From: an uncultured Pyrinomonas sp.
GTDB lineage: Bacteria > Acidobacteriota > Blastocatellia > Pyrinomonadales > Pyrinomonadaceae
Assembly (NCBI GenBank): GCA_937135995.1
Contig: CAKZOF010000591.1
Location: 1 to 6,112 of the forward strand
Length of the DNA: 6,112 bases
Reading direction: 5' to 3'
The position numbers and the translations under genes were made by a program. Shown piece after piece: positions 1 to 5,092 of the stretch (the stretch's first letter is position 1; every line of letters begins with the position of its first letter). Under the pieces are notes generated by a model. That model had not been told where the DNA came from, made no database searches, and saw only the letters and a program-made list of their open reading frames with translations.

Positions 1-915
1 ATCGGCGCTTTCAATGCGCTGGTCACGCAGATTCGCGTGCGCAACAACCCGCGATTGGATGAACGGCGCGTTCACATCTACTTCAGCGACGATCCGCGCC
101 GCATCCCGCTGCTCATCACCGTGCAGCATCCGGCGGGCGAGATCCGCGCCGAGATCGCCAGTTTCGAAGAGACGTCGCCGCCGACGAGAGAGGCGAGCAC
201 GCCGTCCCCGCAACCGACGCCGCCCGCCGTCGAACCGCTTCCGCCCGATCTTCCCTTCGGGCCGAACGAACAACTGAACTTCCGCATCTTGCTCGGCCAG
301 ACGAATCAGACCATCGGTCAAATTTCGTTGCAGGTGCGCCCGCGCGCGCGCTACTTCGGGCGCGATGGATTGTTGCTGACGCTGGCGGCCCGGACCACTG
401 CCGAAGCAGCGCGCCTCTTTTCGCTCAACGACCGCATCAACACCTATGTCGATCCGCTGACACTGCTTCCCTTCAGGATCGAACTGCAAATGCGCGAAGG
501 CCGGTGGGCACTGGATCGCACCATCACCGTGGACCAAGATCGCGGCGCGGCCGTGCGCGACGACGGCCAAAGGATCGAGATACCCGTCGGCACGCACGAT
601 CTCCTCTCGGTGATCTACGCGCTCAGATCTTTCGATCTGACGCCGTCGAAACGCAACGCCGTCTCGGTGCTCGCCATTTCGCGCCCGCGCACGCTCTACG
701 TCAATTCGCTTCAACGGACGGTGATCGAACTCGGCGGGCAACGCATCCGCGCCATCGAACTGGCGCTCAGCACGGACGATCCAGAAAGCAACAAGTACCA
801 ATTTCGCCTGTGGGTCAGCGACGACCGCCGACGCTTGCCGCTTCGGCTTACGGCGACGACGCCCTTCGGCCCTGTGCGCGCCGAGTTGGAGATCATTCCG
901 CTGGTCCAACAGTGA
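1..915 (+). CDS. Tandem DUF3108 domain protein, 5' end outside window
   Basis: The frame is open from base 1 to a TGA at 913-915, giving 304 visible residues. The real start lies upstream, and the GTG at 37 is only an internal codon. Residues 1-57 read as the C-terminal end of one DUF3108 domain. A Pro/Thr-rich linker follows (about 57-88). Residues 90-300 then look like a complete second DUF3108 domain, with the family-typical segment VGTHDLLSVIYALRSFDL (196-213) and a final strand pair around WVSDDRRRLPL (271-281). The first copy ends in the matching YFSDDPRRIPL (27-37), which supports an internal duplication. DUF3108 proteins are usually exported and of unknown biochemical role; any signal peptide here would lie upstream of the window. 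The gene ends in a hairpin and faces the convergent gene at 1058-1468. The domain call is fairly sure; the function is unknown. Confidence 0.8.
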   Translation: MGAFNALVTQIRVRNNPRLDERRVHIYFSDDPRRIPLLITVQHPAGEIRAEIASFEETSPPTREASTPSPQPTPPAVEPLPPDLPFGPNEQLNFRILLGQTNQTIGQISLQVRPRARYFGRDGLLLTLAARTTAEAARLFSLNDRINTYVDPLTLLPFRIELQMREGRWALDRTITVDQDRGAAVRDDGQRIEIPVGTHDLLSVIYALRSFDLTPSKRNAVSVLAISRPRTLYVNSLQRTVIELGGQRIRAIELALSTDDPESNKYQFRLWVSDDRRRLPLRLTATTPFGPVRAELEIIPLVQQ

Positions 916-929
916 CGCCTGCGGCGTCA
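913..929 (+). terminator. Perfect 7-bp hairpin on the stop codon, possible terminator
   Basis: TGACGCC (913-919) and GGCGTCA (923-929) are perfect reverse complements around a 3-base loop, and the stem begins at the TGA stop of the DUF3108 gene. No T-run follows, so it is not a textbook intrinsic terminator. It could be a transcript-end stabiliser or act with Rho. Its position between two convergent genes fits a terminator role. Confidence 0.45.
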
Positions 930-982
930 GCAACCGTCCGGAGGCGCGAGCGAACCGAGGCGCGGATCTTCTCTGCAAGAGC

Positions 983-1090
983 GTCGCTACCGCACGACGA
1001 GTTTTTCCGGCAGGAGCATTCGACGCGCGCGCCGCGAGCCTATCTTTCGATGAGTCGCTACTGAACGACGAGCTTTTCCGGCGGGAGCAT
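983..1090 (-). repeat. Direct repeat pair: echo of the 3' end of the adjacent gene
   Basis: Units 983-1019 and 1054-1090 (37 bases each, offset 71) match at 33 of 37 positions by eye. Unit 1054-1090 is the last ten codons plus stop of the gene at 1058-1468, encoding MLPPEKLVVQ, and four bases beyond it. Unit 983-1019 lies downstream of that stop and would encode MLLPEKLVVR followed by a stop on the same strand. The offset is not a multiple of three, so the second copy is not an in-frame extension. It may be a decayed paralogue end or a local duplication. Confidence 0.8.
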
Positions 1091-1468
1091 GGCCGGTTTT
1101 CCACGATGCTGCCAGCATCGCTCCAGACTTCGGACGCGCCTTTGGCACGGCGTGCCCTTTTTGGTGCGCGCCCCGCAGAGGTAAACCCTTTCGCTCTCTG
1201 CGGGTTGCGCCGCCGGCGCCGCGCTCGCGCTGGATGCCACGCGACTCGCTGCACGCTCGATCACAAGCGGCGGAGGTTCCGCTTCGCTCCATCGGCCGAC
1301 GGCGTACCCAACGCCGAACAGCGCAGCGCCGATCAATAACCACGCGTTCCACGCGGCACGCCGCGCCTTCTGCGCGCACGCCGGGCAGAAAGCAAAATTG
1401 AACCAGCCCAAACGCCGCCGGGAAAGGAGACGTTCGCCGCATTCAGCACAGAAGTTCGGGCGACGCAT
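1058..1468 (-). CDS. Small membrane protein with zinc ribbon and C-terminal Cys/His module
   Basis: This is a 136-residue protein in three parts. Residues 1-34 carry two CxxC pairs (C7/C10 and C28/C31), a typical zinc-ribbon pattern. Residues 40-60 form one hydrophobic helix (LLIGAALFGVGYAVG). An Ala/Ser/Pro linker leads to a C-terminal module at 98-121 with C-x9-C-x9-C-x2-H (C98, C108, C118, H121) inside CGARTKKGTPCQRR. This resembles the short DUF5763-type Cys motif, a similarity recalled rather than searched. The chosen ATG (1466-1468) has GGGAG seven bases before it, and the ribbon begins right after it. The frame stays open upstream to 1576, but that extension shows no domain. Arg/Lys before the helix predict a cytoplasmic N-terminus, which would put the C-terminal module outside. 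The gene is divergent from 1705-2235 and convergent with the DUF3108 gene. Role unknown. Confidence 0.75.
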   Translation of the reverse strand: MRRPNFCAECGERLLSRRRLGWFNFAFCPACAQKARRAAWNAWLLIGAALFGVGYAVGRWSEAEPPPLVIERAASRVASSASAAPAAQPAESERVYLCGARTKKGTPCQRRVRSLERCWQHRGKPAMLPPEKLVVQ

Positions 1469-1475
1469 CCGCCTG

Positions 1476-1480
1476 CTCCC
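1476..1480 (-). promoter_or_regulatory. Ribosome binding site GGGAG fixing the start at 1468
   Basis: On the minus strand GGGAG stands seven bases before the ATG at 1468-1466. It is the only clear Shine-Dalgarno sequence in the window and favours this start over the longer frame beginning at 1576. Confidence 0.6.
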
Positions 1481-1489
1481 GCAATAATA

Positions 1490-1510
1490 AGGTCGGCCGT
1501 GAGGCGACCT
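1490..1510 (-). promoter_or_regulatory. 6-bp inverted repeat upstream of the minus-strand gene
   Basis: AGGTCG (1490-1495) and CGACCT (1505-1510) are perfect reverse complements with a 9-base loop. They lie about 20 bases before the start of the gene at 1058-1468. This could be an operator half-site pair or a leader hairpin. Six-base stems also occur by chance in GC-rich DNA. Confidence 0.25.
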
Positions 1511-1630
1511 GATCGAACCGCTCAGCGCTTCAGTCGAACGCGCGACAAACGCTCGACCGCGCAATGGAGACTGCACCGCGAGACGACCGACTCAAAGAAC
1601 CGCGGCCCGCACGTCGCTGCGGGTCGCGCC

Positions 1631-1672
1631 CGTTTCGTTTCAGCAGCGGAACGTATTGCAATAAACGAAACG
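1631..1672. promoter_or_regulatory. Nested inverted repeats, operator candidate
   Basis: CGTTTCGTTT (1631-1640) and AAACGAAACG (1663-1672) are a perfect 10-base inverted repeat, and each arm is itself two copies of one pentamer. Between them TATTGCAATA (1654-1663) is a perfect 10-base palindrome that contains the -35 hexamer of the promoter at 1656-1684. One arm falls in the -35/-10 spacer. This layout is what a repressor or dimeric regulator site looks like; the regulator is unknown. Confidence 0.55.
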
Positions 1673-1684
1673 AAGTGCTATAGT
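1656..1684 (+). promoter_or_regulatory. Sigma70-type promoter for the gene at 1705
   Basis: TTGCAA (1656-1661), a 17-base spacer and TATAGT (1679-1684) match the sigma70 consensus well and stand out from the GC-rich surroundings. Transcription would begin near 1691, leaving a leader of about 14 bases before the ATG at 1705. No Shine-Dalgarno sequence is seen in that leader. Confidence 0.65.
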
Positions 1685-1704
1685 CTTCCGCGGCTCCCTT
1701 TCGC

Positions 1705-2235
1705 ATGAAACTTTACTGCAACCGTTACTCGCATTTCAAAGACCCGCTGGTCTGTGCGGTGAGCTGTCCGTTTCGCGCTCGCTGCCGCGACTTCGCGCTC
1801 TTTTATGCTGCCAACCGCGAAGCCGTGGAGGCGCGCTTGCACGGCTACCTCGATCTGCGCCGTGAGCGAAGCCCGGAACAAGTTCCATCGCCGATGGGCG
1901 GAAGGATCGTCTTGGAGGTGAAAAGATCGATGCCGGAAGCGATGTACATTTGGATCGGCGCCGACGACCGCGCCGAATTGATCTCTCATCAAGAAGCGTT
2001 GCGGCGCGCCGAACGCGGCGCCAAACCGAAACACATCTACAAAGTCGCGCAAGAGATGGAACTGCGTTATCAACTCGTGCCGCGCCGCCGCATCGAAAAG
2101 GCCAAGCGCGAAGTGGCCACCGAGGAAGCCCGCGCCGCAGCGCGCCGGGCCCGTTTGCGCGCCGTCGAAACAACCGAGGCGGCGGAGACGGAAGAAGCGC
2201 CCAAGGCCGCGCCGAAAAGACGCCGCGCCAAATAG
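1705..2235 (+). CDS. Hypothetical protein, four N-terminal Cys and basic Ala-rich tail
   Basis: I do not recognise this 176-residue protein. The N-terminus holds four cysteines within 27 residues (C5, C17, C21, C27; C-x11-C-x3-C-x5-C, including LVCAVSCPFRARC), compatible with a zinc or iron-sulfur site. A central region (about 65-125) has strand-like hydrophobic stretches such as GRIVLEV and AMYIWIGADD. From about 127 the chain becomes a charged, Ala/Glu/Arg-rich helical segment and ends in a Lys/Arg-rich tail (APKRRRAK), suggesting nucleic-acid or acidic-surface contact. No signal peptide or membrane helix is seen, so it is probably cytoplasmic. The ATG at 1705 lies 20 bases after a strong -10 box, which sets the start despite the missing ribosome site. 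It has its own operator-like promoter and is probably monocistronic. It is likely real: a long frame, a well-placed promoter and coherent protein composition. Confidence 0.75.
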   Translation: MKLYCNRYSHFKDPLVCAVSCPFRARCRDFALFYAANREAVEARLHGYLDLRRERSPEQVPSPMGGRIVLEVKRSMPEAMYIWIGADDRAELISHQEALRRAERGAKPKHIYKVAQEMELRYQLVPRRRIEKAKREVATEEARAAARRARLRAVETTEAAETEEAPKAAPKRRRAK

Positions 2236-2542
2236 GACGCAAAGCGAGCGTGAGAGCGCGCGATCCTGAGCAAATTGCACCTTGCGTGCGAGTCGAGCCC
2301 ATGCTTCCGAAGGGAGATTGTACCTGGCGGCGAGCGTCCGATGAACAAGCCAGCCTCGGACGGGTTGCCGATCGGGTTTGCGCAGAAACTTCCTGACAAC
2401 TGAAACTCTCTGCCACATCGCCTGATAGCGCCCGTTGCCAAGCGAGCAACCCCCCAGACGGATTCAGCTTCGAACCGACTCCGGGCGATGGCTTGCCAAA
2501 TCGGCACGCGCTTCGCCATACTCGAGTGAGTGGATCGCGGCG
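2236..2542. other. 307-base intergenic region with one stem and a promoter
   Basis: No credible gene lies here. The visible features are a perfect 7-base inverted repeat (CGTCCGA 2335-2341 and TCGGACG 2356-2362, 14-base loop), an 8-base palindrome CCGATCGG (2368-2375), and the promoter at 2493-2522. The stem could end the upstream transcript, although it is 100 bases past the stop and has no T-run. A short ATG frame (2301-2396) has no ribosome site and atypical composition, and is not called. Confidence 0.5.
2493..2522 (+). promoter_or_regulatory. Candidate sigma70 promoter for the VWFA gene
   Basis: TTGCCA (2493-2498), an 18-base spacer and CATACT (2517-2522) form a fair sigma70 match. The -10 box ends 20 bases before the ATG at 2543, the same distance as for the gene at 1705. 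This supports the 2543 start over the longer open frame that begins at 2435, since the promoter lies inside that extension. Confidence 0.45.
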
Positions 2543-3547
2543 ATGTCGAAGGCTCAACAATTGCTCTTCGTCTTCTTCTGTTTTCTGCTTCTTGCGGTCG
2601 TCCCGTCAGCGCGCGCGCAAGACGAAGACGTAGTGCGCGTCGGCGTCAATCTCGTGCAACTCAACGTCGGCGTCACTGACCGTCGCGGGCGGCCCGTCAC
2701 CGACCTCGCACCGAACGAATTCATCGTTTACGAAGACGGCGTGCCGCAACGGATCGTCTCTTTCGAGCCGACCGAGACGCCGTTCAGCCTCGTCCTCTTG
2801 CTCGACATGTCCGGTTCCACGCTCAACTTTCGCACCACACTGAAACAAGCCGCCCTGCGTTTCATCGACGCGCTCGCCCCGGATGATCGCGTCGCCGTGG
2901 TCGCTTTCAACGACCGGACCAAACTGCTCACCAAATTCACCTCCGATCGCCGAAAGATCGCGTGGGCCATCGAACGCGCCGAGGGGCGCGGCGATACGCA
3001 GCTTTACCGTGCGCTCGGCTACGCGCTGGAGCTGCTCACACAAGAAGGCAAACGGCGCAAAGCCATCGTCGTCTTGACCGACGGACTGGATACGGAGATG
3101 CGCAACGCCGACCGCGCCGCTTCCAGCGAAGCGCAGACCGATGCAGAAGCGATCGCGCGCCTGAAACCGGAATCGAGCCCGCTGCTCAACGCCGTGCTGG
3201 ACGCCGCCGACCGGCAGGGCGTGACCATCTATCCGCTCGCGCTCGCTTCGGGCGATCCGAAGCGTTTGCCCATCGCCGCGCCGCAGATCACCGCAATCTA
3301 CACGGCGGCGCGGCAGAGATTGCAGATTCTCGCCGACCGCACGGGCGGCAGGCTCCACCAGATAAACCGCTTGGAGGATCTCGGGCGTCTCTACGCGGAA
3401 GTCGCCGCCGACCTGCGCACGCTCTACAGCATCGCGTATCAGCCCGCTGGCGACCGCCCGCGAGACGGGAGCTGGCGTTCGATTCGCGTCGAAGTCAAAC
3501 GGCCCGATCTGATCGCACGAACGCGCCAAGGCTACTACGCACGCTGA
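2543..3547 (+). CDS. Secreted VWFA-domain protein, acidobacterial type
   Basis: This is a 334-residue protein with a signal peptide: a short polar start, hydrophobic core at 7-20 and a signal peptidase I site SARA|Q (22-26). A leading beta domain (30-76) includes VNLVQLNVGVTDRRG and the EF.VYEDG.PQ pattern (59-69). The VWFA fold runs from about 81 to 300. Its MIDAS metal site looks intact: DMSGS (88-92), T152 in GDTQLY, and D180 in TDGLD. The end carries LADRTGG (263-269) and RTLYSIAYQP (292-301), typical of the 'VWFA-related acidobacterial domain' family, and closes on GYYAR. VWFA domains bind protein partners through the metal; no partner is known for this family. It probably acts in the periplasm or at the cell surface. 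The ATG at 2543 is chosen because it opens the signal peptide; the frame upstream to 2435 encodes nothing recognisable. It has its own promoter and a hairpin downstream. Confidence 0.9.
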   Translation: MSKAQQLLFVFFCFLLLAVVPSARAQDEDVVRVGVNLVQLNVGVTDRRGRPVTDLAPNEFIVYEDGVPQRIVSFEPTETPFSLVLLLDMSGSTLNFRTTLKQAALRFIDALAPDDRVAVVAFNDRTKLLTKFTSDRRKIAWAIERAEGRGDTQLYRALGYALELLTQEGKRRKAIVVLTDGLDTEMRNADRAASSEAQTDAEAIARLKPESSPLLNAVLDAADRQGVTIYPLALASGDPKRLPIAAPQITAIYTAARQRLQILADRTGGRLHQINRLEDLGRLYAEVAADLRTLYSIAYQPAGDRPRDGSWRSIRVEVKRPDLIARTRQGYYAR

Positions 3548-3620
3548 AGCTAAACGCATAAGTAGCGCGCGTGGGATCATCTTCCGCCACGTGCGAACGC
3601 GCCAAGGCTGCTACGCGCGC
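3514..3620 (+). repeat. Direct repeat pair: echo of the 3' end of the VWFA gene
   Basis: Units 3514-3544 and 3590-3620 (31 bases each, offset 76) match at 27 of 31 positions. The four differences are all transitions, and a 16-base core is identical. The first unit is the VWFA gene's final codons (ARTRQGYYAR region). The second lies after the stop and would encode RTRQGCYAR in a different frame. It resembles the end of a lost VWFA paralogue or a local duplication. The layout mirrors the repeat pair at 983-1090. Confidence 0.8.
3566..3595 (+). terminator. 9-bp hairpin after the VWFA gene, possible terminator
   Basis: CGCGCGTGG (3566-3574) can pair with CCACGTGCG (3587-3595), with one G-U pair and a 12-base loop, starting 19 bases after the VWFA stop. 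There is no T-run after it, so an intrinsic terminator is only possible. The right arm overlaps the start of the repeated segment at 3590-3620. Confidence 0.4.
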
Positions 3621-3688
3621 CAACGTTTGAAAAGCGGATGCGGTTCGATCCGTCAGCAGGCGGCTCGCCGCGACCGAGGGCTTCGCGC

Positions 3689-3694
3689 TACAAT
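3689..3694 (+). promoter_or_regulatory. Possible -10 box TACAAT before the gene at 3729
   Basis: TACAAT fits the -10 consensus at five of six positions, 34 bases before the ATG at 3729. No convincing -35 hexamer lies 16-19 bases upstream, so an activator or another sigma factor would be needed, or the match is chance. Confidence 0.3.
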
Positions 3695-3709
3695 TCTTCG
3701 TTTCACAAC

Positions 3710-3719
3710 CCCGCGCGGG
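3710..3719. promoter_or_regulatory. 10-base palindrome just before the start at 3729
   Basis: CCCGCGCGGG is perfectly self-complementary and ends nine bases before the ATG, where a ribosome site would sit. It could be a protein site near the transcript start. GC-rich DNA makes such palindromes fairly easy by chance. Confidence 0.25.
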
Positions 3720-3728
3720 CGATGCTTC

Positions 3729-5048
3729 ATGATCTTCGGCGAGCGCACCACACACGACGCGCCCCTTGAATCTTCCGACGTGCAGCGGAAGACACGAAAC
3801 CCTTCGTTTCGCTCATCGCAAAACGACGCGTCCGACGGCGGAAGACCGAGCGCCGACGATTACCAGCGCGCCTACGACCTTCTTGCGCGTTGGTGCCGCG
3901 CGCGTAACCATGCCGGCTACGATCCTTATGACGGGTTGAACAGCCGCGTGTTTCGCGCTACGCCCCTCAAGCGCTGGGCCATGGCGCGGCTCGCGTGGAC
4001 GCAGCTTTTCAAACGGCTGCCGATCAACCTGCGCCCGATTGCGCTCGTCCCAGCCGAAAAGAATGCCAAGGGGATGGCCCTTTTTGCGCTCGCCGCGCTC
4101 GCTCGCTTCCGCGCGACGCGCAAACCGGAAGACGCCGAAGAGGCGCGCGCGCTGCTTGATCAGCTGCTTTCGATGAGGCTCACCGGCTGGCAGGGCGCGT
4201 GTTGGGGCTATAACTTCGACTGGCAAGGCCGCGCCTTTTTCGCCCCGCGCGGGACGCCGACCATCGTTCCGACCGCTTTTGCAGCGCGCGCGCTCATCGA
4301 AGCGGCGCGCGATCTGAACGAGGCGCGCTACGGCGAAGCAGCCCGCAGCGCGTGTGATTTCATCCTTGCGGACCTTCGCCGCAGCGAAGAGGCGGCGGAT
4401 GAAATCTGTTTCAGCTATTCGCCGCTGGACCGAACACGCGTGTACAATGCGAGCCTGCTGGCGGCGGAGACCTTGGCTTGCGTCGGCGCGGCGACGAAAG
4501 AAGCGCCCTTGCTCGATCATGCCGCGCGCGCCGCGCGCTACGTGGTGCGTCGCCAACGAGCGGATGGATCGTGGGCTTACGGCGCGGACGTGTTTCAATC
4601 TTGGTGCGACAATTTCCACACGGCCTTCATCCTCGTCTCGCTGGCGCGCATCCAGCGGAGCGGCGTTGCCGATCCTGACATCGAGCGAGCAGCAGAGCGC
4701 GGCTACCATTTTTGGCGCGACCGATTCTTCGTCTGGAAGGAGCCGCGTTTTCGCGCCGCCGACGGACAGCCGAAGTACTACAGCGAAGCGCTCCATCCAG
4801 CGGACGCGCACGCGGCGGCGACGGCCATCGTCGCGTTCGTGGAAGTCGGCCGCGCGTTCGACGCCGAGCGCGATTGGGCCGACCGCGTGGCGCGCTGGAC
4901 GCTCGACAACCTGCGCGACCAGCGCGGTTACTTCCATTATCAACGTCGGCGCTTCTATACGGTGCGCATCCCGTACATGCGCTGGGCGCAAGCGTGGATG
5001 CTCTATGCGCTCGCGCGGCTGATCGAGAGCCGCATCGAGAGCGAATAG
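3729..5048 (+). CDS. Predicted alpha/alpha-toroid enzyme of a glycan-type cluster
   Basis: The protein has 439 residues and no signal peptide or membrane helix, so it is probably cytoplasmic. After a polar, poorly structured start (1-43), it is built of repeated helical pairs with conserved turns: NHAGYDPYDGLNS (60-72), CWGYNFDWQGR (158-168), PTIVPTAFAARAL (177-189), YNASLLAAE (239-247), QRADGSWAYG (276-285), WCDNFHTAF (292-300), HPADAHAAATA (356-366) and PYMRWAQAWMLYALARL (415-431). QRADGSWAYG resembles the QW turns of terpenoid-cyclase-like toroids, a fold also used by glycan lyases and glycosidases. Homologues as I recall them occur in polysaccharide gene clusters, sometimes under the legacy name delta-aminolevulinic acid dehydratase; nothing here resembles HemB. 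The reaction is unknown. The ATG at 3729 is chosen because the frame upstream to 3591 runs into the repeat at 3590-3620; a start further inside, nearer residue 40, is possible. The DUF354 gene follows 44 bases downstream, suggesting one transcript. The gene ends on a 9-base tandem repeat encoding IESRIES. Confidence 0.75.
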   Translation: MIFGERTTHDAPLESSDVQRKTRNPSFRSSQNDASDGGRPSADDYQRAYDLLARWCRARNHAGYDPYDGLNSRVFRATPLKRWAMARLAWTQLFKRLPINLRPIALVPAEKNAKGMALFALAALARFRATRKPEDAEEARALLDQLLSMRLTGWQGACWGYNFDWQGRAFFAPRGTPTIVPTAFAARALIEAARDLNEARYGEAARSACDFILADLRRSEEAADEICFSYSPLDRTRVYNASLLAAETLACVGAATKEAPLLDHAARAARYVVRRQRADGSWAYGADVFQSWCDNFHTAFILVSLARIQRSGVADPDIERAAERGYHFWRDRFFVWKEPRFRAADGQPKYYSEALHPADAHAAATAIVAFVEVGRAFDAERDWADRVARWTLDNLRDQRGYFHYQRRRFYTVRIPYMRWAQAWMLYALARLIESRIESE

Positions 5049-5092
5049 AAACGCACGTCTTTTCGCCAGAAGCTCATCGGCCTTCGTTCGTC

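Noticed and set aside
504..1064. A 186-residue plus-strand frame overlapping the DUF3108 gene
   Set aside because: It is a shifted-frame shadow, rich in Arg/His and low complexity, crossing the hairpin and the intergenic repeat. The in-frame DUF3108 domain is clearly the gene.
983..1090. CRISPR or a tandem repeat array
   Set aside because: There are only two units, one of which is coding sequence of the adjacent gene, so there is no array.
1484..1489. TATTAT on the minus strand as a -10 box for the gene at 1058-1468
   Set aside because: Transcription would start inside the GGGAG ribosome site, and no good -35 lies upstream. The real promoter of this gene is not identified.
2301..2396. A small gene in the 2236-2542 gap
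   Set aside because: The 31-codon frame has no ribosome site or promoter at a suitable distance and spans the stem at 2335-2362.
3813..4991. A 392-residue minus-strand frame opposite the toroid gene
   Set aside because: It mirrors codon bias of the plus-strand gene, is Arg/Ala-rich, and has no recognisable motifs, whereas the plus strand shows conserved toroid turns.
3729..5048. Delta-aminolevulinic acid dehydratase (HemB) as the product
   Set aside because: Some homologues may carry this name, but the sequence is a helical toroid and lacks the HemB barrel pattern and active-site lysine context.
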